A stretch of DNA of 64,000 nt from RPQJ01 sp044226195 (lineage in GTDB: Bacteria; Pseudomonadota; Gammaproteobacteria; Steroidobacterales; Steroidobacteraceae), in NCBI GenBank assembly GCA_044226195.1, contig JBGAHO010000004.1, forward strand, positions 67,947 through 131,946, in the 5' to 3' direction. A program made the translations under genes and the position numbers. Position 1 is the stretch's first letter. Every line of letters begins with the position of its first letter. Below are positions 8,432 through 16,603 of this stretch, piece by piece. Below the pieces are notes generated by a model. It was given only the letters and a program-made list of their open reading frames with translations, searched no databases and was not told the origin of the DNA.

Positions 8432-9310
8432 GTGTCACAGAACGGGAACGCGGGCGCGACGTGGCGCACGCTGGTGCAGGCCGAGGACGTCGCCGCGCGG
8501 CTCGACGACCCGCGCCTCGCGATCTTCGATTGCCGCTGCGACCTGATGCAGCCGCAGGCCGGCGCCGAGCGCCATGCCGCCGGCCACCTGCCGCGCGCCG
8601 CGTTCGCGGACCTCAACCGGGACCTCTCGATCGCGCCCACCGCCGCCTCGGGCCGGCATCCCCTGCCCGATCCGCAGGACTTCGCGGCGTGGTTGCGCGC
8701 CCGCGGCGTGAACGGCGACACGCAGGTCGTCGCGTACGACGATGCGACCGGCATGTTCGCCGCGCGACTCTGGTGGATGCTGCGCTGGCTGGGTCACGAC
8801 CGGGTCGCGGTGCTCGACGGCGGGTTCAAGCGCTGGCACTCGCTCGGCTTGCCCGTCGTGGCGGACGTACCTGCGCCTCGCCCGGGGCAGTTCGCGGGCC
8901 GCCCGGACGAGGCCGCCACCGTCGACGCCGATACCGTGCAGTCCGCCGCGCAGGATGGCTCGCAGCGGGTCATCGATGCCCGCGCGGCGGAGCGCTATCG
9001 CGGCGAGATCGAGCCGATCGACCGCGTGGCCGGCCACATCCCGGGCGCCCGCAACCATCCTTCGTCGTCGCTGCTGGGCGCGGACGGCCGCTTCCTGCCG
9101 CCGGACGAACTGCGCCGCTCGCTGCTCGCGACGCTGGACGGCATCCCGCCGGCGCGCGCGATCGCCTACTGCGGCTCGGGCGTCACCGCCTGCCACGTGC
9201 TGCTCGCAATGGAGCACGCCGGACTGTCCGGCGGCCGCCTGTACCCGGGGTCGTGGAGCGAGTGGTCGCGCGATCCGGCACGGCCCGTGGCCACCGGTGC
9301 CGCGCCGTGA
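8432..9310 (+). CDS. sseA: 3-Mercaptopyruvate sulfurtransferase (two-domain rhodanese)
   Basis: Transfers sulfur from 3-mercaptopyruvate (or thiosulfate) to a thiol or cyanide acceptor through a persulfide on the active cysteine. Two rhodanese domains are present: an inactive N-terminal one (about 12-150) and a catalytic C-terminal one (about 165-285). The active-site loop C247-G-S-G-V-T-A is the mercaptopyruvate type; thiosulfate enzymes usually have CRKGVTA. The closing 'YPGSWSEWSRD' matches SseA. GTG start at 8432, backed by GGAGGG 5 bases upstream. 292 residues, normal length. Followed 89 bases later by speA with its own promoter. Confidence 0.9.
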   Translation: MSQNGNAGATWRTLVQAEDVAARLDDPRLAIFDCRCDLMQPQAGAERHAAGHLPRAAFADLNRDLSIAPTAASGRHPLPDPQDFAAWLRARGVNGDTQVVAYDDATGMFAARLWWMLRWLGHDRVAVLDGGFKRWHSLGLPVVADVPAPRPGQFAGRPDEAATVDADTVQSAAQDGSQRVIDARAAERYRGEIEPIDRVAGHIPGARNHPSSSLLGADGRFLPPDELRRSLLATLDGIPPARAIAYCGSGVTACHVLLAMEHAGLSGGRLYPGSWSEWSRDPARPVATGAAP

Positions 9311-9331
9311 CCGGCCCGTGCGCCGAACCCC

Positions 9332-9359
9332 TTTAAATCCAGCGTGCTTCTGCTATGGT
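9332..9359 (+). promoter_or_regulatory. Probable speA promoter (extended -10)
   Basis: TGCTATGGT (9351-9359) is an extended -10 (TGn plus TATGGT), with a weak AT-rich -35 region TTTAAA (9332-9337) 16 bases before TATGGT. It lies about 40 bases before the GTG start of speA in an otherwise GC-rich gap. Confidence 0.5.
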
Positions 9360-9399
9360 GCGCGCCTCTTGAACTGCCCCCACCGCGGAAGGCACGGTC

Positions 9400-11349
9400 G
9401 TGGAGAACACTGCTCGCAAGCTGGACCTCGCCGGCAGCTGGAAGATCGATGACTCGCTCGACCTGTACGGCGTCAACGCCTGGGGCGGCGGGTACTTCGG
9501 CATCAACGCGCAGGGCCACGCGGTCGTTCGGCCGGACCAGACCCCCGAGCACGAGATCGACCTGCTCGAGGTGATCCAGGGCCTCGCCGCGCGCGACCTG
9601 ACCACGCCGGTCGTGGTGCGCTTCTCGGACATCCTGCGCCACCGCCTGAAGCGGCTGCACGACGCGTTCGCCAGCGCGATCGCCGAGAACGACTACCAGA
9701 GCCGCTATTGCGCGGTGTACCCGATCAAGGTCAACCAGCAGCGGCTGGTGGTCGAGGAAGTCTACGGTTACGGCCGCGAGTTCGGCTTCGGGCTCGAGGT
9801 GGGCTCGAAGCCCGAGCTGCTCGCGGTCATGGCGATGACCGAGGGCGAGTCGGAGCGCCTGATCGTCTGCAACGGCTTCAAGGACGACTCATATATAGAG
9901 GCGGTGGTGCTGGCCACCAAGCTCGGCCGCAACATCATCCCGGTGGTGGAGAATTTCAGCGAGCTGGCCCTGATCCTCAAGCACGCCCGCAAGTACGAGG
10001 TGCGCCCGCGCCTCGGCGTGCGCGTCAAGCTCGCGAGCGAGGGCGCCGGCCGCTGGCGCGAGTCCGCCGGCGAGAAGAGCAAGTTCGGCCTGTTCGTCAC
10101 GGAAATCCTCGAGCTGTTCCGCACGCTCAAGGAAGAAGGCATGGAGGACTGCCTGCAGCTCGTGCACTGCCACCCGGGCAGCCAGCTGCAGGACATCCGC
10201 CGCGTCAAGGACGCGGTCAACGAGCTCGCGCACGTCTACGCGGAATTGAAGCTGATGGGCGCCGGCCTGCGCTACATCGACATCGGCGGCGGCCTCGGCG
10301 TCGACTACGACGGCAGCCGCACGAACTACGAATCGTCGATGAACTACAACGTCGCGGAGTACGCGAGCGACGTCGTCTACCGCATCGCCAGCGTCTGCAA
10401 CGCGCGCGGCATCGAGCACCCGACCATCATCAGCGAGTCGGGGCGCGCGATCGCGGCCCACCACAGCCTGCTGGTGTTCGACGTGCTCGGCAGCTCGATG
10501 CTGGACAAGTTCCGGGTCGGCGAGCAGCTCGTGCAGGAAGTGAAGGCGCTCGGCAAGGTGCCGCAGCCGGTGCAGGACCTCGTCGACGCCTACCACTCGG
10601 TCGCCGACCGACGGCTGGTCGAGTGCTTCCACGACGCCATGCAGGCGCGCGAGCAGGCGCTGCAGATGTTCAACCTCGGCTACCTCGGGCTCGAGGCGCG
10701 CGGGCTCGCCGAGCGCCTGTACTGGTCGACCTGCGCGCGCATCCGCGACCTGTGCCGGCGCCGCGAGACGGTCCCGGAGGAGCTCGAGGGGCTCGAGGGC
10801 ATCCTGAGCGACATCTATTTCTGCAACGTGTCGATCTTCCAGTCGCTGCCGGACAGCTGGGCGATCGACCAGCTCTTCCCGGTGATGCCCGTGCACCGCC
10901 TCGACGAGCGGCCGACGCGCAAGGCGACGCTTGCGGACATCACCTGCGACTCGGACGGCAAGATCGACCACTTCGTGAACGTGCGCGAGACCAAGCGCAC
11001 GCTCGAGCTGCACGAGCTGCACGACGGCGAGCCCTACTATCTCGCGACCTTCCTGGTCGGCGCCTACCAGGAAACCCTGGGCGACCTGCACAACCTCTTC
11101 GGCGACACGCACGTGGTGCACATCAAGCTGCACGACGAGGGCGGCTGGTGGATCGAGGAGACGGTGAAGGGCGACTCGGCGGCCGAGGTGCTGCGCTACA
11201 TGCAGTACGACGTCGAGCGGCTGTTCCCGCAGTTCGCGCGCGACTGCGAGCGTGCCGTGCGCGAGGGACGCATCTCGCTCACGGAGAGCCAGTCGCTGCG
11301 CCGCTTCTACGAAGCGGAACTGAACGGCTACACCTACCTCGAGGCCTGA
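9400..11349 (+). CDS. speA: Biosynthetic arginine decarboxylase
   Basis: Decarboxylates L-arginine to agmatine, the first step of the agmatine route to putrescine. It is a PLP enzyme of the alanine-racemase fold-III class. 649 residues, close to E. coli SpeA (658). The N-terminal 'NAWGGGYFGINAQGHAVVRP', the PLP lysine K110 in 'YPIKVNQQRLVVEEV', the glycine-rich 'DIGGGLGVDYDGS' and the C-terminal 'CNVSIFQSLPDSWAIDQLFP' stretch are all typical. GTG start with GCGGAAGG about 8 bases upstream. Converges on the GDT1-family gene, stop codons 17 bases apart. With homospermidine synthase nearby, a local polyamine route is plausible, though agmatine-to-putrescine enzymes are not in the window. Confidence 0.96.
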   Translation: MENTARKLDLAGSWKIDDSLDLYGVNAWGGGYFGINAQGHAVVRPDQTPEHEIDLLEVIQGLAARDLTTPVVVRFSDILRHRLKRLHDAFASAIAENDYQSRYCAVYPIKVNQQRLVVEEVYGYGREFGFGLEVGSKPELLAVMAMTEGESERLIVCNGFKDDSYIEAVVLATKLGRNIIPVVENFSELALILKHARKYEVRPRLGVRVKLASEGAGRWRESAGEKSKFGLFVTEILELFRTLKEEGMEDCLQLVHCHPGSQLQDIRRVKDAVNELAHVYAELKLMGAGLRYIDIGGGLGVDYDGSRTNYESSMNYNVAEYASDVVYRIASVCNARGIEHPTIISESGRAIAAHHSLLVFDVLGSSMLDKFRVGEQLVQEVKALGKVPQPVQDLVDAYHSVADRRLVECFHDAMQAREQALQMFNLGYLGLEARGLAERLYWSTCARIRDLCRRRETVPEELEGLEGILSDIYFCNVSIFQSLPDSWAIDQLFPVMPVHRLDERPTRKATLADITCDSDGKIDHFVNVRETKRTLELHELHDGEPYYLATFLVGAYQETLGDLHNLFGDTHVVHIKLHDEGGWWIEETVKGDSAAEVLRYMQYDVERLFPQFARDCERAVREGRISLTESQSLRRFYEAELNGYTYLEA

Positions 11350-11367
11350 GCGGCCCGCGCGGCCGCT
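11349..11367. terminator. Hairpin shared by two convergent genes
   Basis: AGCGGCC (11349-11355) and GGCCGCT (11361-11367) form a perfect 7-bp stem with a 5-base loop lying exactly between, and touching, the stop codons of speA and the GDT1-family gene. No T-run on either strand; a bidirectional attenuating hairpin is possible. Confidence 0.4.
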
Positions 11368-11935
11368 AGCCGCCGCCGACGCCGGCGAGCACCAGCACGC
11401 CGAGCACGAGGAAGATCGCCCCGGCGATGCCGTGCACGAGGCGCATCGGCAGCTTGCGCGCCGCCACTTCGCCGAGCAGCACCGCCGGCACGTTCGCCAG
11501 CATCATGCCGAAGGTCGTGCCGCTCACCACGGCCACCAGCGACGGATACTTCGCGGCCAGCGCGACGGTCGCGATCTGCGTCTTGTCGCCCATCTCGAGC
11601 ACGAAGAAGGCGATCAGCGTGGTGAGGAACACGCCGTGCTTCGGCGGCGGCGGGGCTTCGTCGTCGAGGCGATCCGGCACCAGCATCCAGGCTGCCATGG
11701 CGATGAACGACAGGCCGAGGATCCAGCGCATCGCCACCGGACCGACGAGCGCGGCGATCCATGCGCCGACCGCGCCGGCGAGGAAATGATTGGCGAGCGT
11801 CGCGACCAGGATGCCGAGGATGATCGGCGCCGGCTTGCGCAGGCGCGCCGCCAGCACGAGCGCCAGCAACTGCGTCTTGTCGCCGATCTCGGCGAGCGCG
11901 ACCACGCCGGTCGACACGAGGAAAGCTTCCAGCAC
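11366..11935 (-). CDS. GDT1/TMEM165 (UPF0016) family cation transporter
   Basis: An inner-membrane protein of about 189 residues with the two E-x-G-D-K-T/S motifs of the family: 'AEIGDKTQLLAL' near the N-terminus and 'EMGDKTQIATVAL' in the second half. Six membrane segments in two inverted three-helix repeats are expected. Family members export Mn2+ or Ca2+; Mn2+ efflux is the usual bacterial role, inferred here. The start is placed at GTG 11935 (MLEAFLVSTGVVAL), which matches homologue N-termini and has CAGGG about 7 bases upstream. A longer in-frame start at 12010 would add an unconserved leader overlapping a possible -10 box (TATCAT, minus strand, 11988-11993). I see no yybP-ykoY manganese riboswitch ahead of it. 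Confidence 0.88.
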   Translation of the reverse strand: MLEAFLVSTGVVALAEIGDKTQLLALVLAARLRKPAPIILGILVATLANHFLAGAVGAWIAALVGPVAMRWILGLSFIAMAAWMLVPDRLDDEAPPPPKHGVFLTTLIAFFVLEMGDKTQIATVALAAKYPSLVAVVSGTTFGMMLANVPAVLLGEVAARKLPMRLVHGIAGAIFLVLGVLVLAGVGGG

Positions 11936-12085
11936 CGGCACACCCTGCGGCACGGGTGCAGCGACCTGCCCCCTCGATGGCGGCGCGATGATACCCGAGC
12001 CGGTCGTCATGCACCCGACCCGACTTCGTCATCGTCGCGTCACCGACGGCGGGTGCAATGCGCGTCGAACGAAGAGGAGACACGC

Positions 12086-12349
12086 ATGCTCGAGGACGCC
12101 ATCGACCCGCGACCCCTGGCCGAGGTGCTGCGGCAGCTGGACGCACCCGACCTGCTCGCGCTCCTGCAGCGCGACCCCGGCACGATCGCGCGCAACTGGA
12201 ACGACCGCCGCAGCGTCTGGGCCAACCTCGGCGAACTGCAGCACTGGATCGCGCGGTCGCGATCGACCCCGTGCGCGGGGTCCCGGCAAATGTCCGGACC
12301 TTTGTCCGGCACGCACCCCGGGGCGCCCGGCGACGGGCCCGACCGGTAA
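12086..12349 (+). CDS. Small hypothetical protein (87 residues)
   Basis: Begins MLEDAIDPRPLAEVLRQL. The first 55 residues look like a helical, leucine- and tryptophan-containing domain; the last 30 are Ser/Gly/Pro-rich and probably disordered. No family recognised. The main support is an excellent ribosome site, GAGGAGA, about 5 bases before ATG 12086. It is divergent from the GDT1-family gene. The possible promoter and structured region that follow (12378 onward) begin 29 bases after its stop. Confidence 0.6.
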   Translation: MLEDAIDPRPLAEVLRQLDAPDLLALLQRDPGTIARNWNDRRSVWANLGELQHWIARSRSTPCAGSRQMSGPLSGTHPGAPGDGPDR

Positions 12350-12377
12350 ATTTTTTGCGGCGCATCAACGATTTAGG

Positions 12378-12405
12378 TTGACAGCACCCCACTTTTCATT
12401 AAATT
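12378..12405 (+). promoter_or_regulatory. Sigma-70-type promoter ahead of the structured leader
   Basis: A perfect TTGACA (12378-12383), 16 bases, then TAAATT (12400-12405). The surrounding 50 bases are strikingly AT-rich for this genome. The nearest downstream gene in this direction is the RRM protein at 12904, so the promoter would give either a leader of about 490 bases or a separate RNA. Confidence 0.6.
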
Positions 12406-12411
12406 GGGGCG

Positions 12412-12903
12412 TGGTCAATTTTTGAGCACACCGTGGCGCCCCGGCGCCGGCACCGGAAAACCGACAGTTCGAACCAGACTCAGCAGCAGGTTGGCCTCTC
12501 GCGCCCTTTTCCGGTGATCGTTTCCCTCATCCTGTCGTTCCGACCCGATTTCCCGCTTCTTTTCGTGGGAAATCAGGATGTTAGCCATTCTCGGCGAACC
12601 GGTACGGAACCCGGAGCCAGACGGCTGCAGGCCGGGAGGGTGTGGCTAGACCGTTGATTTTTGGGGGGTGTGGTAAACTGCGCCGCGATCGTAGCCCGTA
12701 CGGGTCTTGCAAGACGCCAGCCAGGCGTCTGGTCTTAAGCCGAAACGTCTTCGATCAGGTGACAGGAACCGTCGCTGGAGCGCCGACTGGAACAGTCTGG
12801 CGACACCACAGACGCTCGGCTGCGAACCCCTGTTTGAGTTGGTAGTACCGGCTGGCCCGCGAGGTCAGGACCGGATGATTGTGTAATCTCTGAGGATGTT
12901 CGA
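12412..12903 (+). ncRNA. Structured long 5' leader or independent RNA before the RRM gene
   Basis: This is the only gene-free stretch over 300 bases in the window. It holds many perfect complementary arms: CACCGGAAAA 12451-12460 with TTTTCCGGTG 12507-12516; CATCCT 12528-12533 with AGGATG 12575-12580, enclosing GTCG-TTC-CGAC (12534-12544) and a 10-bp hairpin 12547-12556/12565-12574 (one G-U pair), which makes a three-way junction; CCCGG 12610-12614 with CCGGG 12632-12636, enclosing AGCC/GGCT; AGACGCC 12712-12718 with GGCGTCT 12724-12730; and a hairpin at 12781-12802 with loop GAA. A second possible promoter (TTGATT 12654, TAAACT 12674, spacer only 14) lies inside. I could not match it to tmRNA, 6S, RNase P or SRP RNA. 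It may be one long regulatory leader of the cold-shock/RRM gene or an RNA gene plus a shorter leader. The boundaries are approximate. Confidence 0.5.
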
Positions 12904-13290
12904 ATGACCAAGATCTACGTGGGCAATCTGCCTTTTTCGGCCACTGAACCCGATGTGCGCGACCTGTTCGCACAGCACGGCACGGTCGAGTCCGTGGCCC
13001 TGCCGACCGACCGTGAAACCGGCCGGCCGCGCGGCTTCGGCTTCGTCGAAATGCCGCAGGCCGATGCCCAGCGCGCCATGGCAGCCCTGAACGGCTTCAA
13101 CATGGGCGGCCGTCCCCTGCGCGTCAATGAAGCGCAGGATCGTCCCCGCACCGGCGGCGGTGGTCCGCGCGGCGGTGGCGGTGGCGGTGGCCGTTCCGGC
13201 GGCTTCGGCGGTGGTGGCGGCGGCTACGGCGGCGGTGGCGGCGGTGGCTACGGCGGCGGTGGCGGCGGCGGCGGCCAGCGCCGCTGGTAA
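12904..13290 (+). CDS. Glycine-rich RRM RNA-binding protein
   Basis: A 128-residue protein with one RNA-recognition motif (about 3-80) and a glycine-rich tail (about 83-128) of repeated GGG/GGY and a few Arg. RNP-2 is 'IYVGNL' and RNP-1 is 'RGFGFVEM', both with the aromatic residues that stack on RNA bases. Known small bacterial Rbp proteins of this type act as RNA chaperones and are often cold-induced. Ribosome site GAGGA (12892-12896), 7 bases before ATG. The long structured leader just upstream suggests post-transcriptional control; a cold response is inferred. The low-complexity tail resembles condensate-forming glycine-rich proteins, untested here. Confidence 0.93.
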   Translation: MTKIYVGNLPFSATEPDVRDLFAQHGTVESVALPTDRETGRPRGFGFVEMPQADAQRAMAALNGFNMGGRPLRVNEAQDRPRTGGGGPRGGGGGGGRSGGFGGGGGGYGGGGGGGYGGGGGGGGQRRW

Positions 13291-13344
13291 CCGACTCCGG
13301 CGGCGAAAGCCGCCGGATTGGCTGCTGCAACTCGCTGAGTGAGT

Positions 13345-13368
13345 GAGGCCCGGGTCATTCCGGGCCTC
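13345..13368 (+). terminator. Hairpin terminator between the RRM gene and the EipA-like gene
   Basis: GAGGCCCGG (13345-13353) and CCGGGCCTC (13360-13368) form a perfect 9-bp stem with a 6-base loop, in the gap between two convergent genes. The plus-strand tail is TCTCGCCC, only weakly U-rich. It may serve both directions. Confidence 0.55.
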
Positions 13369-13387
13369 TCTCGCCCGTGAGAGCGCG

Positions 13388-13972
13388 TCACAGCGGCACG
13401 ATCTCCTTCTTGGGCGTGAAGTGCAGGTAGCCGATGCTGGCGCCCTGGCGCCAGCCCACGCCCAGCCGCACCGGCGCGAGGATGATGTCGTCCGAGCGGT
13501 TGTAGTTCACGCTGAATCCGCCGACGAAATAGAGGCTGCCCTCCACGCCGGGAAAGCGCTGGAACAGCTTCGACGGGTCGGGCAGGTGGTACACGAGCGT
13601 GAAGCACTTGGCGGCGTTGCCGCCCACGTCGAACCCGATCGACGGACCCTGCCAGTAGACGAGGCGCGACGCGCCCCCCTTGGTCACCAGCTGGCCCTTG
13701 CCGTAGCGCACGCCGACGCCGATGGCGCCGCCCGCTTCCTCTCCCTTGATGATCGCGTTGGGCTCGCCGTAGTCCTTGAACGCCTTGCCGATCGCCTCGG
13801 CCATGCCCTTGGCGCCCTTGCCGAACATCTTCTCGGCCTCGCGCAGCACCTCGCTGCGGGTGAACGTGTCGTCGGATTTCGCGGACGATTCGGCCGACCA
13901 GGCCGGGGCCACGACGCCGAGGGCGAGCAGTGCGACGAACGCGCGACGCGCGAGAGCCGGGATGGGTGTCAT
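13388..13972 (-). CDS. DUF1134/EipA-like envelope protein
   Basis: A secreted protein of 194 residues with a signal peptide (about 1-27, cleaved after 'APAWSA') and a DUF1134 domain over most of the rest, including 'GPSIGFDVGGNAAKCFTLVY' and 'GVGVRYGKGQL'. The family founder, EipA of Brucella, is a periplasmic SH3-like protein needed for envelope integrity; a similar role is inferred. It follows the UvrD-like helicase on the same strand with 13 bases between them, so they may share a transcript despite unrelated functions. Confidence 0.8.
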   Translation of the reverse strand: MTPIPALARRAFVALLALGVVAPAWSAESSAKSDDTFTRSEVLREAEKMFGKGAKGMAEAIGKAFKDYGEPNAIIKGEEAGGAIGVGVRYGKGQLVTKGGASRLVYWQGPSIGFDVGGNAAKCFTLVYHLPDPSKLFQRFPGVEGSLYFVGGFSVNYNRSDDIILAPVRLGVGWRQGASIGYLHFTPKKEIVPL

Positions 13973-13985
13973 CGGGGATCCTCCT

Positions 13986-16064
13986 CTACCAGAGATTGCG
14001 CAGCCGACTCGCCACGTCGATGCGGCTGCCCGTTTCGACCGGCTCGCCCGGGCGCGGTTCCGCCCCGGCCGGCCAGCTCGCCTGCCCGAGGCGCTCGAGT
14101 ACGGCTGGCGTCAGGAACCGGCTGCGGGCGCCGTGCACGTACCGGTCGCCCGTCGGCGACTGCTGGGTGACGTAGAAGCGCACCGGCTGCATCAGCCGCA
14201 ACTCGTCCTTCGCCCGCGTCATCGCCACGTACAGCAGGCGTCGTTCCTCCTCGATCATCTCGGGGCGGCCGGTGGCGAACTCCGACGGGAAGCTGCCATC
14301 CGTGACATTGAGCAGGTGCACCGTGTCCCATTCCTGGCCTTTCGCGGAATGCACCGTCGAGAGCACGAGGTAGTCCTCGTCGAGCAGCGGGTCGCCGGAC
14401 AGGTCGCCACTCGCTTGCGGCGGGTCGAGCGTGAGCTCGGTGACGAACGACTCGCGCGTCGCGTACTGGCCAGAGAGACGCTCGAGTTGCTCGAGGTCGG
14501 CCTTGCGCACCTGCGGCGCCTCGTACAGGCGCTCGAGCTGCGGCTCGTACCAGCGGCGCACGCGCGACACCTGTCCTTCCCACGGCGAGCCCTCGCCGCC
14601 GATGTCCGCGAGCAGCGCGACCAGCGGCGTCCAGAGATCGCGCGTGGCGGGCGGCGCGCTCCACGCGCCGAGTTCGCTCCAGCGGAAACCCGAGGCCTCG
14701 AACGCGGCGCAGGCCTTGCCGGCATTCGCGGGTCCCATGCCCGGCAGCAACTGCAGGACGCGGAAGGCGGCGATGCGATTGCGCGGGTTGTCGGCCCAGC
14801 GCAGCAGCGCGAGCAGGTCCTTGACGTGCGCGGCCTCGAGGAACTTCAGGCCGCCGTACTTCACGAAGGGCACGTTGCGCCTCAGCAGTTCGAGCTCCAG
14901 CACGTCGCTGTGGTCGGACGCTCGGAACAGCACCGCCTGGCGCCGCAGCGGCACGCCGCGCTCGCGCGCCTCGAGGATGCGGTCGACGACGAAGGTCGCC
15001 TGCGCCTGGTCGTCCTGCACGGTGACGAGCTGCGGCTTCGTGCCCGCGCCGCGCGTGCTGCGCAGGAACTTGCGGTACTGGCGGCCGCCTTCCGCCATCA
15101 GCGCGTTGGCCGCATCGAGCACGGCCTGCGTCGAGCGATAGTTCTCCTCCAGCGTCACGACGTGCGCCGGCGGCGAGAACTGCTCCGGGAACTCGAGGAT
15201 GTTCTCGACGGTGGCCGCGCGGAACGAGTAGATCGCCTGCGCGTCGTCGCCGACCACGGTCAGGCCGCGCCCGTCCGGCTTCAGGCGTCGCAGGATCTCC
15301 GCCTGCAGCACGTTGGTGTCCTGGTATTCGTCCACCAGCACGTGGTCGAACCGCCGGCCGATCTCCGCGGCCACCTCCGCGTCCTGCACCATCACCTGCC
15401 AGTAGAGCAGCAGGTCATCGTAGTCGAGCACCTGCTGTTCGAGCTTGGCCTCGACGTAGGCCCGGCACAGCGTCGTGAGTTCTTCCTCCCACGCGAGGCA
15501 CCACGGGTAGACGGTCTCGAGCGTGTGGCGCAACGGCTGCTGCGTGTTGACGCGGTGCGAGTAGATGGCGAGGCAGGTGTCCTTGCGCGGAAAGCGCCGC
15601 TCGGTCTTCGACAGGCCGAGCCGGTGACGCACGACGTCCATGAGGTCCGCCGCGTCGCCGCGATCGAGCACGCTGAAGGCGGGATCGATGCCGAGGCGTT
15701 GCGCGTACGCGCGGACCAGCCGGTTGCCGATCGCGTGGAACGTGCCCGACCACGGCAGCCGCAGCGTCTCCGGCACCCGCGCGCCGTCGTGCTGCGCGGC
15801 CAGCGCCTCCGCCATCACGCGCTGCGCCCGGCGTGTCATCTCGATCGCCGCGCGCCGCGTGAAGGTGAGCAGCAGCATCCGCTCGGCGGGCACGCCCGCG
15901 AGCAGCAGGTGCGCGACCCGGTGCGCGAGCGTGCTGGTCTTGCCCGTGCCTGCGCCGGCGATGACCAGCAGCGGGCCGGAGCGAACCGACCCATCCCTGG
16001 CCTCGCCGTAGGTGGCGGCGAGGCGCTGGGCCTCGTTGAGCTTGGCGAAGACTGCGGCGGTCAT
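13986..16064 (-). CDS. UvrD/Rep-family superfamily 1 DNA helicase
   Basis: A 692-residue 3'-5' helicase. All core motifs are readable in order: Walker A 'AGAGTGKTST' (motif I), 'LVDEYQDTN' (II), 'VVGDDAQAIYSFR' (III), 'LEENYRSTQ' (IV), 'VHSAKGQEWDTVHL' (V) and 'LLYVAMTRAKDEL' (VI). UvrD/PcrA/Rep proteins unwind DNA in repair or restart forks and strip proteins from DNA. It is shorter than E. coli UvrD (720) and lacks a clear UvrD-type C-terminal polymerase-binding tail, so calling it uvrD itself would be risky; it may be a Rep/PcrA-like paralogue. Start at ATG 16064 (MTAAVFAKLNEAQRLAA). Confidence 0.92.
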   Translation of the reverse strand: MTAAVFAKLNEAQRLAATYGEARDGSVRSGPLLVIAGAGTGKTSTLAHRVAHLLLAGVPAERMLLLTFTRRAAIEMTRRAQRVMAEALAAQHDGARVPETLRLPWSGTFHAIGNRLVRAYAQRLGIDPAFSVLDRGDAADLMDVVRHRLGLSKTERRFPRKDTCLAIYSHRVNTQQPLRHTLETVYPWCLAWEEELTTLCRAYVEAKLEQQVLDYDDLLLYWQVMVQDAEVAAEIGRRFDHVLVDEYQDTNVLQAEILRRLKPDGRGLTVVGDDAQAIYSFRAATVENILEFPEQFSPPAHVVTLEENYRSTQAVLDAANALMAEGGRQYRKFLRSTRGAGTKPQLVTVQDDQAQATFVVDRILEARERGVPLRRQAVLFRASDHSDVLELELLRRNVPFVKYGGLKFLEAAHVKDLLALLRWADNPRNRIAAFRVLQLLPGMGPANAGKACAAFEASGFRWSELGAWSAPPATRDLWTPLVALLADIGGEGSPWEGQVSRVRRWYEPQLERLYEAPQVRKADLEQLERLSGQYATRESFVTELTLDPPQASGDLSGDPLLDEDYLVLSTVHSAKGQEWDTVHLLNVTDGSFPSEFATGRPEMIEEERRLLYVAMTRAKDELRLMQPVRFYVTQQSPTGDRYVHGARSRFLTPAVLERLGQASWPAGAEPRPGEPVETGSRIDVASRLRNLW

Positions 16065-16163
16065 GCCGGCACTATACGGCGCGGCCTGTATGCATATCCA
16101 GTGACGGGCCGCGCCGTAGGCTGCCTGTAAGATGGCGCCCTTCCTGGCCCGCCCGGACCTTCC

Positions 16164-16586
16164 ATGGCTCAGCAGCAGTTCAACGCCGTCGGCATCCTCT
16201 GGCGCATCGCCTTCTCCCTGGCGCTGGTATTCCTGACCTTCAATCCGTCGGGCCACTCGTATTTCCACTGGGTACGCGACAGCCTGCCCCACCTCCAGCC
16301 CGTCAGCGCCATTGCCGGCGTGCTGCTGCTTGGTGCCTGGCTGTTCTTCGTGCGCTCCACGCTCACCTCGCTCGGCGCGGTCGGCGTGCTGCTGCTGCTG
16401 GCGTTCTTCGCTTCGATCGTCTGGTGGATCGTCTCGAAGGGCTGGCTCTCGCTGTCCGACCAGACGGCGGTCGCGTGGATCGTGCTCACCATGCTCGGCC
16501 TGGTGCTCGGCATCGGCATGTCGTGGGCGCACATCCGCCAGCGCATCTCCGGCCAGGCCTCGGTCGACCGGGTGGACAACAACTGA
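16164..16586 (+). CDS. DUF6524 family small membrane protein
   Basis: A 140-residue inner-membrane protein with four predicted helices (about 12-30, 45-65, 70-92, 105-125). The 'FNPSGHSYFHWV' segment after the first helix is what I associate with DUF6524. Function unknown. It is followed 17 bases later by the AhpD-like gene, probably one operon. Divergent from the UvrD-like helicase. Confidence 0.75.
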   Translation: MAQQQFNAVGILWRIAFSLALVFLTFNPSGHSYFHWVRDSLPHLQPVSAIAGVLLLGAWLFFVRSTLTSLGAVGVLLLLAFFASIVWWIVSKGWLSLSDQTAVAWIVLTMLGLVLGIGMSWAHIRQRISGQASVDRVDNN

Positions 16587-16603
16587 CGGCACGGAGAGCG
16601 GCC

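Noticed and set aside
11936..12010. Possible yybP-ykoY manganese riboswitch before the GDT1-family gene
   Set aside because: The leader after the likely -10 box is only about 45 bases and lacks the conserved paired and loop elements.
12467..12475. GTTCGAACC, a tRNA T-loop-like motif
   Set aside because: The flanking five bases cannot pair and there is no anticodon arm or acceptor stem; not a tRNA.
12433..12657. 74-codon open frame inside the structured leader
   Set aside because: No ribosome site, low-complexity basic start and position inside strong inverted repeats; RNA structure explains the stretch better.
12674..12679. Second promoter (TTGATT/TAAACT) within the leader
   Set aside because: The spacer is only 14 bases, so it is kept as a remark, not a feature.
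12888..12905. CTCTGAGGATGTTCGA, similar to the 5' end of 6S RNA
   Set aside because: It is the ribosome site and start region of the RRM gene; there is no 6S-like closing partner downstream.
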